A stretch of DNA of 64,000 nt, from NCBI RefSeq assembly GCF_006716745.1, contig NZ_VFPP01000001.1, positions 2,294,001-2,358,000 of the forward strand, read 5' to 3'. The stretch is from Saccharothrix saharensis (GTDB lineage Bacteria; Actinomycetota; Actinomycetes; Mycobacteriales; Pseudonocardiaceae). Both the position numbers and the translations under genes were made by a program. Each line of letters begins with the position of its first letter. Within the stretch, counting starts at the first letter, position 1. Positions 23,464-30,879 of the stretch are shown here, piece by piece. The notes below the pieces were generated by a model, which had not been told where the DNA came from, searched no databases, and saw nothing but the letters and a program-made list of their open reading frames with translations.

Positions 23464-24360
23464 TCAGCCCAGCTCCGCCAGCCAGTCCCTCAGCCGGGAC
23501 GCGACCAGCTCCGGCACCTCCAACTGCGGCACGTGACCGACGTCCTCCAGCACCTCGAAGCGCCACGACGGGTTGCGCCGCGCCGCCTCACGCGCCGACG
23601 CGACCGGCACCAGGCGGTCCTTGTCGCCCGACATCAGGTACACCGGCACGCGCACCCTGCTCATCGCCGTGTAGTACCGGCGCGCGGTGGCACCGGTCCA
23701 CACGACCGACCGCGCCGCCGCCAGGAACGCCTCGTCCAGCCCAGGGATCTCGGCCCGCTGCTCCAGCAGCGACATCGACGCCAGGACGATCTCCTCCGGC
23801 ACCGACCTCGCGTTCGCGCACACCAGGTTCAGCACCCGCTTGACCTGCCGCCGCGTCGACACCCCGGCCCGCGACTTCGCGAGGAACCACTGCCCCAGCC
23901 CCGGCACGGCGTACATCGCGAACGCCGCCGCGACCTGCGGGTCCGGGCGGACGCCGAACGGCATCGGCACGGCCGGGTCCAGCAGCCCCAGCGCCGTCAC
24001 CGACTCGGGGCGGCGGGCCGCGTGCAGGATCGCGATCATCCCGCCCATCGAGTTGCCCACCAGCACCACCGGCTCGCCGACCACCTCGGCCAGGAACCGC
24101 TCCAGCAGCCGCGCGTTCGCGGGCACCGTCGTGGACCGCCCCTCGGGGTGGGTGAGCCCGAACCCGGCCAGGTCGACGGCCAGCACGCGGTACCGGTCGA
24201 CCAGGTGCGGCGCGAGCAGGCACCAGTTGAGGTGCGAGCCGCCCAGGCCGTGCACGAGCACCATCGGCGGGCCCTCGCCGCCGAAGTCGACGTAGTGCAC
24301 CGGTGCGCCGTCCAGGTCGACGTGCCGGCTCGTCCCGCCCCAGTGGTCGAGTGTGGTCAT
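23464..24360 (-). CDS. Alpha/beta hydrolase
   Basis: A 298-residue hydrolase. VLVHGLGGSHLNWCLLAPHL gives the oxyanion HG, VLVGNSMGGMIAILHA the Ser nucleophile, MSGDKDRLVPVA the Asp and LEDVGHVPQLEVPE the His. A cap region at about 135-215 lies between strands. It is similar in pattern to meta-cleavage or epoxide-type hydrolases; substrate unknown. The ATG at 24360 lies 5 bp from the patatin stop, so the two form an operon. The gene ends 4 bp before the adenylyltransferase start. Confidence 0.88.
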   Translation of the reverse strand: MTTLDHWGGTSRHVDLDGAPVHYVDFGGEGPPMVLVHGLGGSHLNWCLLAPHLVDRYRVLAVDLAGFGLTHPEGRSTTVPANARLLERFLAEVVGEPVVLVGNSMGGMIAILHAARRPESVTALGLLDPAVPMPFGVRPDPQVAAAFAMYAVPGLGQWFLAKSRAGVSTRRQVKRVLNLVCANARSVPEEIVLASMSLLEQRAEIPGLDEAFLAAARSVVWTGATARRYYTAMSRVRVPVYLMSGDKDRLVPVASAREAARRNPSWRFEVLEDVGHVPQLEVPELVASRLRDWLAELG

Positions 24361-24365
24361 ACCGG

Positions 24366-25268
24366 TCAGTATGTCCCGGAGGGGTGGCCGTACAGACCGG
24401 GGCCCTCGATCCGCACGCCGGCGAGGAACGCCGCCGAGGCGTCGTAGGACGCGGCGACCAGTTCCGCGGTGTGCCCGAAGTCGAGCGGCGTCACGGGCTG
24501 CACGGGCGGTCCGGGCAGGTAGACGACCGGCACGTCGGCCGAGGCCGGCTCGGCTTCCAGCACGGCCTGGTTGCGGGTGCTCAACGTGGCCCAGAACAGC
24601 AGCGTCTCGGCGAGCGTCGCGGGCACGGTCGGCAGGTGTCCCGGGAACGTGCAGTCCAGCACGACCAGCGACTTCGCGCCCATGGCCAGCGCCTGGCGGA
24701 TCGGCACGTTCGCCAGCACGCCGCCGTCGTAGAGCACCCGCCCGTCTCGCCGCACGGGTGGGTAGATGCCCGGGATGGCGCTGCTGGCCAGCACCGCGGA
24801 CACCAGGTCGCCCGAGGTCAGCGCCACGGCGGTGCCGGTCACCGAGTCGACCGCCACCGCGCCGAACGGCAGCGCGAGGTCGGCGAAGTCGGGCGTGCCG
24901 CCGAGGCCGAACGCCAGCACCTCGGCCGGCCCCGTGTTGGGGAACAGGTGGGTCTTGTGCTGCCGCAACGTCCTGGCCTGGGCGAGCAGTCCGCCGGGGA
25001 ACACGCGGGCCCGGGTCATGTGCCGCCAGATCGCGGCCAGCCGCTCGAACGCGCCCGCCGGGTCGAGCGCGAGCAGCGAGCCGTTGACCGAGCCCACGGA
25101 CGTGCCGACCACGAGCTCCGGCACCACGCCGCGCTCGGCCAGCGCCCGCAGCATGCCGACCTGGCCCGCGCCCAGGCTGCCGCCACCACCGAGCACGAAC
25201 CCGACGGGTCGGGGCAGGTCGAGGTCCACGGCCCGGATCGTCCCACCGCGGCGACGGAACGAAGTCAC
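24366..25268 (-). CDS. Patatin-like phospholipase
   Basis: A protein of up to 300 residues with a Ser-Asp dyad. The oxyanion loop is VLGGGGSLGAGQVGMLRAL, the nucleophile Ser57 is in VVGTSVGSVNGSLLAL, and Asp181 in RVLYDGGVLANVPI. Such enzymes hydrolyse phospholipids or acyl esters. GTG at 25268 gives the longest form, but it lies 14 bp from the divergent kinase start and has no ribosome site; a GTG at 25229, just before the conserved strand, is a fair alternative. It precedes the alpha/beta hydrolase in one transcript. Confidence 0.85.
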   Translation of the reverse strand: MTSFRRRGGTIRAVDLDLPRPVGFVLGGGGSLGAGQVGMLRALAERGVVPELVVGTSVGSVNGSLLALDPAGAFERLAAIWRHMTRARVFPGGLLAQARTLRQHKTHLFPNTGPAEVLAFGLGGTPDFADLALPFGAVAVDSVTGTAVALTSGDLVSAVLASSAIPGIYPPVRRDGRVLYDGGVLANVPIRQALAMGAKSLVVLDCTFPGHLPTVPATLAETLLFWATLSTRNQAVLEAEPASADVPVVYLPGPPVQPVTPLDFGHTAELVAASYDASAAFLAGVRIEGPGLYGHPSGTY

Positions 25269-25282
25269 CTAGTGTGGTGAAC

Positions 25283-25816
25283 ATGATCGTGTGGCTCAAC
25301 GGCGCGTTCGGCGCGGGCAAGACGACCCTGGCCGAGGAGCTGCGGCGCAGGCTGCCGGACGCGCTGTCGTTCGACCCGGAACACGTCGGCCTGCTGCTCC
25401 GCATGTCCGCACCACCGCCGCCGACCGGTGACTTCCAGGACCTGCCCGCGTGGCGCAAGACGACCGCCGAGTTCGCCACCACCCTGCACCGCGAGTACGG
25501 GCAGCACGTGATCACGCCGATGACCCTGGTCGAGCGGTCCTACCAGGAGGAGATCTTCGGGCACCTGGCCTCCGCCGGCGTCCCGCTGCTGCACGTCTTC
25601 CTCGACGTGCCCGCCGACGAACTGCGCCGCCGCATCACCGACCAGGTGCTGGACCCGTACAACCCGGAGGCGGACGCCCAAGCGCGCGCCTTCCGCCTCC
25701 GCAACGTGGACCGCTGCGTCGCCGCTCGGGCCTCCCTGCCGGCGGGCACGCTCGTGCTGTCCGGTGACCGGCACCCACCGGAAGAGCTGGCCGACCAGGT
25801 CCTGGCGGCGCTCTAG
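25283..25816 (+). CDS. TmrB-like P-loop nucleotide-binding protein
   Basis: A 177-residue P-loop protein. Walker A is WLNGAFGAGKTTLAEEL near the start, followed by LPDALSFDPEHVGLLLR, HVITPMTLVERSYQEEIFG, and a C-terminal DRHPPEELADQVL. This is the pattern of the tunicamycin-resistance TmrB family and related small kinases. Resistance is only a family association. ATG at 25283 starts the Walker strand; GTG codons at 25274 and 25277 are possible. It converges on the LLM gene with a 4-bp overlap. Confidence 0.8.
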   Translation: MIVWLNGAFGAGKTTLAEELRRRLPDALSFDPEHVGLLLRMSAPPPPTGDFQDLPAWRKTTAEFATTLHREYGQHVITPMTLVERSYQEEIFGHLASAGVPLLHVFLDVPADELRRRITDQVLDPYNPEADAQARAFRLRNVDRCVAARASLPAGTLVLSGDRHPPEELADQVLAAL

Positions 25817-26613
25817 GACGACGGCGGGCCGGCGGTGATCCGCTCGCGGACCGCGTCGACCGTCGTTTCCCAGTCCGACTCGATCCACCAGGTGGCGCCC
25901 GCGTCGGCCCACTCGGCCACGTCGGTCGCCTTGCCCTCGGCGATCACGTCGAAGCCGTCCCACGGCAACCCGAGCGAGGTGCGCAGCGACCGCGCCTCCG
26001 CCACGATCGCCGACAGCTCCGCCGGGGTCTCGGCACCGCGCGCCTCGCCGTCCGCGATCACGTTCGGCAGCAGCCCGTCCCACGACACGGCACGCCGCAT
26101 CGACACCGGACGGCCGAACGCGCCCACCACCCACACCGGCACACGGGGCCGTTGCACGGGCGGTGGGGGTGGGAAGAAGTCCGTTTCCCGCACGTCGTAG
26201 CGCCGGCCGTGGAACGAGAACGGTTGGCCGCGCATCAGGCCGTCGTACACGGCCAGGCCTTCGTCGAGCAGCAGCGCCCGCTCGGCACGACCGGTCTCGC
26301 GCTCGAACGCGGTCCAGCCCGGGTGCAGGGCGCCCAGCCCGACCGAGAGCTGCACCCGCCCGCCCGACAGCCGGTCCAGCGTCGCCGCCTTCGACGCCAC
26401 GTCCCACGGCTTGAACCGGGGCAGCGGCGTGAGCATCGTGCCCAACCGCACCGACGACGTGCGCATCGCCGCCGCCGCCAACGCCACCCACGCGTCGACG
26501 CCCCACACCGCCTCGGCCAGGAACACGCCGTCCCAGCCGCACTCCTCCGCCAACGCCGCGCACGACGCCACGTCCGGCGCGTCGAAGAACGGCAGCACGA
26601 TCCCGCACCGCAT
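25813..26613 (-). CDS. LLM-class F420/flavin-dependent oxidoreductase
   Basis: A 266-residue luciferase-like TIM barrel: RCGIVLPFFDAPDVASCAAL, VRLGTMLTPLPRFKPWDVAS, RVQLSVGLGALHPGWTAF and FHGRRYDVRETDFFPPPPP. Short members of this class in actinobacteria generally use F420. As third gene of the P450-rppA operon, 23 bp after rppA, it may reduce or oxidise a naphthoquinone intermediate. That role is inferred from position only. The longer open frame that continues upstream runs inside rppA and is not this protein. Confidence 0.85.
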   Translation of the reverse strand: MRCGIVLPFFDAPDVASCAALAEECGWDGVFLAEAVWGVDAWVALAAAAMRTSSVRLGTMLTPLPRFKPWDVASKAATLDRLSGGRVQLSVGLGALHPGWTAFERETGRAERALLLDEGLAVYDGLMRGQPFSFHGRRYDVRETDFFPPPPPVQRPRVPVWVVGAFGRPVSMRRAVSWDGLLPNVIADGEARGAETPAELSAIVAEARSLRTSLGLPWDGFDVIAEGKATDVAEWADAGATWWIESDWETTVDAVRERITAGPPSS

Positions 26614-26636
26614 GCGCGGCAGCGTCCCACACCGCG

Positions 26637-27704
26637 TCACGGCACGGCGGCGAGCCGGGACGCGGTCCACGTGCCGAGCGCGATCTCCGCCGTGATGCCC
26701 GGCCCGAACCCCGCGATGACGCCCCGCGCACCGGGCCGCGCGCCGCCGTCGGCGAACAGCCGTGCCAGGGCGTCGAAGATGACGACGCTGGCCACGTTGC
26801 CGCGCTCGGTGAGCGTGGTCCTGCTGTACCGGAACGTCTCCGGCGGCAGCCGCAGGTGCTTGCCCAGGTCGTCCAGGATCCGCGGCCCGCCCGCGTGCAC
26901 GATGTAGAAGTCGAGGCCCGCGATGTCCCAGCCGTGCGGTTCGGCCATGTCCCGCATGGCGGGCGCGAGCACCGACATCGTGCCGGGCACCCGCTTGTCC
27001 AGCAGGAAGTGGAACCCGGTCTCGCGCACCTCGTAGGCGATCCAGTCCTCCGTGTCGGGCACCAGCCGCGAGCTGTTCCGCTCGACCGACACGCCCTCGC
27101 CGCCCTCGCCCCGCATCACGGCCGCCGCCAGCGCGTCGCCGAACAGGCCGTTGGACAGCAGGTTGCCGACGGCGCGGTCCGTCGGCTGGTAGAGCAGCGA
27201 GCAGAACTCGCACGCGACGATCAGCACGTTCGACCGCGGGTAGGCGGTGCAGAAGTCGTGCGCGCGGTTGATCGCCGCGCCGCCGGCGGCGCAGCCGAGC
27301 TGGGCGATCGGGAGTTGCCGGGTGGACGACCGGAACCCCATCGTGTTGATCAGCCAGGCCGTCATCGACGGCATCATGAACCCGGTGCACGAGACGTACA
27401 CGATCAGGTCGATGTCGGCGGCGGCCAGGTCGGCGTGGTCCAACGCCCGCCGCACCACGTCCGGCACCCGGGACTTGGCCTCCTTCTCGTAGACGGCGTT
27501 GCGCACGGTGAAACCGGGGTGCTTGAGGGTGTCCTCGATCGGCTGGACGATGTGCCTGGTCTGGACGCCGGTGTTGCCGATCAGCCGCAGCGCGAGGTCG
27601 AGCTGCGGGTGGTCGCGGTGCAGCACCCTGGCCAGTTCCAGGGTCTGCTCGCGGGTGATGAGGTGTTCGGGCACCGCGATGGCGGGCCGGCACAGCGTGG
27701 CCAC
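26637..27704 (-). CDS. rppA: Type III polyketide synthase, 1,3,6,8-tetrahydroxynaphthalene synthase
   Basis: A 355-residue homodimeric synthase condensing five malonyl-CoA to tetrahydroxynaphthalene, precursor of flaviolin-type pigments. With the GTG at 27704 the catalytic triad falls at Cys138 (IAQLGCAAGG), His270 (FYIVHAGG) and Asn303 (ERGNVASV), the same numbers as I recall for S. griseus RppA. A GAGGAG site lies 4 bp before the GTG. The frame is open further upstream, but that is P450 sequence. It is preceded by the P450 gene with an 8-bp gap. Confidence 0.93.
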   Translation of the reverse strand: MATLCRPAIAVPEHLITREQTLELARVLHRDHPQLDLALRLIGNTGVQTRHIVQPIEDTLKHPGFTVRNAVYEKEAKSRVPDVVRRALDHADLAAADIDLIVYVSCTGFMMPSMTAWLINTMGFRSSTRQLPIAQLGCAAGGAAINRAHDFCTAYPRSNVLIVACEFCSLLYQPTDRAVGNLLSNGLFGDALAAAVMRGEGGEGVSVERNSSRLVPDTEDWIAYEVRETGFHFLLDKRVPGTMSVLAPAMRDMAEPHGWDIAGLDFYIVHAGGPRILDDLGKHLRLPPETFRYSRTTLTERGNVASVVIFDALARLFADGGARPGARGVIAGFGPGITAEIALGTWTASRLAAVP

Positions 27705-27712
27705 GGCTCTCC

Positions 27713-28936
27713 TCACCACGTGACCGGCAGGGCCAGCGGGTACCGCCAGATCGAGACGGTGTTCCACCGCACCTCCGCGGCCGGGACCGCCGACCGCAGG
27801 GTCGGGAACCGCGCGAGCAGCCCGCCGACGGCCTCCTGGAGCACCATGCGGGCCAGGTGCGAGCCCGGGCAGTGGTGCCCGCCGTGGCCGAACGTCAGGT
27901 GCGGCGCGGGGTCGCGGCGGTCGAAGTCGAGCTCGTCGGGGCGGTCGTAGGCCAGCTCGTCGCGGTTGCCGGTCAAGTAGGACACGTGGACCGCGTCACC
28001 CGCCTTGATCGTCACGCCGCCCAGCTCGACGTCCTCCAGGGCGACGCGCGGGATGCCGACGCCCTGCCGGAACGGGATGTACCGCAGCAGCTCCTCGACG
28101 GCCCGCGGCACCACCTCCGGCTCCGCGCGCAGCCGGGCCAGGTGCCGGGGGTGGGTGAGCAGCGTGAACGTGATGTCGCCGATCTCGTAGGTCGTGGTGT
28201 CGTGGCCGGTGACGGCGAGGAGCATGGCCAGCACGGACAGCTCGGCGTCGGCGAGCACGTCGTCACCGACGCGGGCCGTGGCCAGGGCGCTGATCAGGTC
28301 GTCGCCCGGGTCGCGGCGGCGGGCGGCGGTGAGCTGGTCGAAGTAGCCGCGCATGGCGGCCTTGGCCTCGGCGGCGGCGGTCCGGTCGGCGGGGCTCATC
28401 GACATCATGGTCGCCGCCCACGCCCGCACCCGCGGCCGGTCCGGCTCGGGGATGTCCAGCAGCTCGCAGATCGTCATCAGGGGCAGCCGGTCCGCCAGGT
28501 GCTCGACCACGTCGGCCGGTGGGCCGTGCTCGACCATGGCGTCGAGGAGGGCGTGGACGGTCCGGCGCGTCCACGGTCGCAGCGCCTCGACCTGGGGTGT
28601 GGTGAACGCCTTGGCGACCAGCCTGCGGACCCGGTTGAGCGCGGGCGGGTCCATCAGGTTGATCGCCTCGCGCTGGGCTATGGGCGCCGGCGTGATGCGC
28701 GGGAAGTCGCGTCCGATCAGCGCGGCCCGGCTGAACCGCCGGTCGGAGGTGACCGCCCGGACGTCGTCGTAGCGCGTCACCAGCCACGCCTCGCCCTCCC
28801 CGTACGGCATGCGCACCCTGGCGACCGGCGCCTCGACCCGCATCCGGGTCAGGAACGGGTCGGGCTCCAGTGCCTCGTCATGGCGGAAGGGGCAGGTCGG
28901 CGCGGACTCCCGGTCACGCGCTCGGACGTTCACCAC
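27713..28936 (-). CDS. Cytochrome P450 (CYP158-like) of the rppA operon
   Basis: A 407-residue bacterial P450. The heme loop is FGHGGHHCPGSHLAR with ligand Cys356, the I-helix AVTGHDTTTYE (about 241-251) and the ExxR is EELLR at 281-285. The pairing with RppA and features such as NLMDPPALNRVRRLVAKAF match the enzymes that couple flaviolin or oxidise tetrahydroxynaphthalene (CYP158A/P450mel). Ferredoxin partners are not adjacent. Adjacent GTG codons at 28936 and 28933 both could start; GAGGGG sits 7 bp upstream of the first. It heads a P450-rppA-LLM operon. Confidence 0.92.
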   Translation of the reverse strand: MVNVRARDRESAPTCPFRHDEALEPDPFLTRMRVEAPVARVRMPYGEGEAWLVTRYDDVRAVTSDRRFSRAALIGRDFPRITPAPIAQREAINLMDPPALNRVRRLVAKAFTTPQVEALRPWTRRTVHALLDAMVEHGPPADVVEHLADRLPLMTICELLDIPEPDRPRVRAWAATMMSMSPADRTAAAEAKAAMRGYFDQLTAARRRDPGDDLISALATARVGDDVLADAELSVLAMLLAVTGHDTTTYEIGDITFTLLTHPRHLARLRAEPEVVPRAVEELLRYIPFRQGVGIPRVALEDVELGGVTIKAGDAVHVSYLTGNRDELAYDRPDELDFDRRDPAPHLTFGHGGHHCPGSHLARMVLQEAVGGLLARFPTLRSAVPAAEVRWNTVSIWRYPLALPVTW

Positions 28937-29040
28937 GGACGTTCCCCTCGTGGACGGCGATGCGGTTCCCTCCCATCACACACGCCGCCGCGCTGTCCCG
29001 TTCCCGCCGGCGGCACGGTTCATCAGTTGTCGCGGTTCTC

Positions 29041-29061
29041 CCACCGGTTCGTGACCGGTGG
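29041..29061. promoter_or_regulatory. Perfect inverted repeat upstream of the P450-rppA operon
   Basis: CCACCGGT and ACCGGTGG form a perfect 8-bp inverted repeat with a 5-nt spacer, about 105 bp upstream of the P450 start, in the 246-bp gap before the 154-residue protein gene's stop. The spacing suits a dimeric regulator (TetR- or MarR-like). The rest of the gap shows no open frame or second repeat of note. Confidence 0.45.
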
Positions 29062-29182
29062 CCGGCCGCTCCTTGACTCTCCGGGCCGCTCGGCTCCACT
29101 CATTCAGGCGCTCGAACGCCCTCCATGGGGCGCAGGTCCGGAGCGCCACCGCCGCGCAACGTAGGCCGAGGCGGGCCGAAGC

Positions 29183-29647
29183 TCAGAAGATGGGCGTGAA
29201 GACGCACTCGAACCCGTACTCCCGGCCCGGCCGCGGGCTGCTGACCATCCAGTACTCGCCGGGTCGGACGACGACGCCCATGTAGGAGTTGAGGTCGGCG
29301 CTGGAGTCGGCGTAGCCGACGCTGGTCTCCGGCGGGTTCGCGGTCCCGACGAGCAGCCGGAGCCGGGACGTCCGCCCGCCGACGAAGAACACGGCCACGT
29401 AGCCGAACGTCTTCGCGTGGTAGACGGTGTCCAGCGCGGCTTGGAAGCGCGGTTGGCCGACCCCGACCGACGCCGCGCGCGCCTCCAGGGACCGCAACGC
29501 GCCGTCGGTCCGCTCGGCCAGCCCGTGCAGCCGCGCGTACCGCTCCTCGTCGTCGGTCAGCTTGCCCAGCAGGCCGGTCAGCCGTTCGACGCGGCCTTCC
29601 AGCTCCCGCACCCTGGTGTACAGCGCTTCGTCCCTGGTTCCGAACAC
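29183..29647 (-). CDS. Coiled-coil protein of the CHAT-TPR operon
   Basis: A 154-residue protein. The N-terminal third (about 5-60) is a heptad-rich helix (LYTRVRELEGRVERLTGLLG, KLTDDEERYARLHGLAE). The rest (about 65-154) is beta-rich and compact (FGYVAVFFVGG, SRLRLLVGTANP, YMGVVVRPGEYWMV, YGFECVFTPIF). No family is recognised. GTG at 29647 follows an AGGGG site. It starts 26 bp after the CHAT gene and is likely the last gene of the operon, perhaps a target or sensor for the protease. That is inference. Confidence 0.7.
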   Translation of the reverse strand: MFGTRDEALYTRVRELEGRVERLTGLLGKLTDDEERYARLHGLAERTDGALRSLEARAASVGVGQPRFQAALDTVYHAKTFGYVAVFFVGGRTSRLRLLVGTANPPETSVGYADSSADLNSYMGVVVRPGEYWMVSSPRPGREYGFECVFTPIF

Positions 29648-29673
29648 GTCCTCACCCCTCTCGGCGAGGGACG

Positions 29674-30879
29674 TTACGCACCGTCCGGTCCCCTACCGGT
29701 CCCAACTGCACGGCGGGGTGACGGTGCCCAGGTCGTGGTGCACGCCGCCCAGACGAGCGGTGACCAGGTGAGGTCGCCGGTGTCCTCCCACCGGGTGGCG
29801 GCGGCACGTTGCCACTCGTTGAGCGCGGTCACCGGGTCGGGCGCGCGGTGGGCGGCGTCGACCGCCAGCACGGTCGGCGCGAGGACCGGTGTCGGGGGGA
29901 AGCCGGGGACCAGTCGGCGCAGCCCCTCGTCGGTCGGCAACGTCCACCTCGTCGCCGTGACGTGCTCCGCGCCGCCGTGCACCATGGCGGTGACCAGGCC
30001 GGACGGTTCGGCGAACCGGACGTCGCCGCCGCTCTCGCACGCCACCAGGGCCACCCGCGCGGGGATGCGCCACGGGCGCACCGGGCCGGCGCGGTGACCC
30101 AGCACGATGTCGGCGGCGGTCAGGGGGCGGTGGGCGCCGATCGGCGCGGCCCGGCCCTCGGTGTCGGCGGTGCAGGACAGGTGCAGGCGCGCGTCCAGGC
30201 CGTGCTCGCCGGTGGTCACGTGGCCGACGTAGAGCAGGCGTGACGCGGTGGCCAGGGCTCGTTCGAGGTGGTCGCGGTCGAGGTCGTCGCGGCGCGTGCC
30301 GCCGAGCGCCGCCAGGTCCGCCGGGCCGAGGACCGAACCCAGGCCGGAGTGGTCGGCGAACCCCGGCACGACGGGGTCCAGCACGGCCACGACCGTCCCT
30401 TGTGGATCGAACGGGCTGACGCGGCGTGCGGCGGCGTTGCCCACGGTGGCCGGTGGCAGCACCGAGATCGTGGCGTCGTGGACCGCCCGCAGCCCGTCGT
30501 CGATCCGCAGGGCTTCCCAGGGCACCAGGGCGGTCGACGGGGACGGTTGGACGCGCAGGTGGGGCCGGATCCCCCGGCCGAGGAACGCGTTCAGCTCCAC
30601 CGCCAGCCGGTGCGGGATCAACGCCCGCGCCAGCCTGGTCGCCAGGTCCCGCTCGCGGTCGTGGTCCACGAGCGGGCCGCGGGTGAGCGCGCGGCGCAGG
30701 GCCTGGTCGGCGGTCTCCCCCGGCAACGGCGACGGCACCGCTTCGGCCCACTCGGTCAGCGTGGCGTGCACGAGGTCGCGCGGCACGGCCACGACGCGCG
30801 GCTCGGCCGGTTCGTGCTCCCAGCGCCACGAGACGTACAGGTCGCCCGCGTCCACGAGCTTGAGCTGGACGGTCACCAC
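29674..30879 (-). CDS. CHAT-domain caspase-like protease
   Basis: A 401-residue protein whose C-terminal part (about 95-375) is a CHAT domain. The predicted dyad is His220 (SRLLYVGHVTTGEHG) and Cys281 (VALVACESGGDVRFAEPSGL), with LVPWEALRIDD, PLTAADIV and VHGGAEHVTATRW as supporting motifs. The N-terminal about 90 residues are an unassigned beta/helix region. CHAT proteases act in programmed proteolysis and defence, often triggered by TPR partners. The GTG at 30879 overlaps the TPR gene end by 7 bp; GTG at 30876 is also possible. Confidence 0.88.
   Translation of the reverse strand: MVTVQLKLVDAGDLYVSWRWEHEPAEPRVVAVPRDLVHATLTEWAEAVPSPLPGETADQALRRALTRGPLVDHDRERDLATRLARALIPHRLAVELNAFLGRGIRPHLRVQPSPSTALVPWEALRIDDGLRAVHDATISVLPPATVGNAAARRVSPFDPQGTVVAVLDPVVPGFADHSGLGSVLGPADLAALGGTRRDDLDRDHLERALATASRLLYVGHVTTGEHGLDARLHLSCTADTEGRAAPIGAHRPLTAADIVLGHRAGPVRPWRIPARVALVACESGGDVRFAEPSGLVTAMVHGGAEHVTATRWTLPTDEGLRRLVPGFPPTPVLAPTVLAVDAAHRAPDPVTALNEWQRAAATRWEDTGDLTWSPLVWAACTTTWAPSPRRAVGTGRGPDGA

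Noticed and set aside
25283-25816. Tunicamycin resistance gene as a firm call
   Set aside because: Only P-loop and general family similarity can be seen; resistance cannot be read from the sequence.
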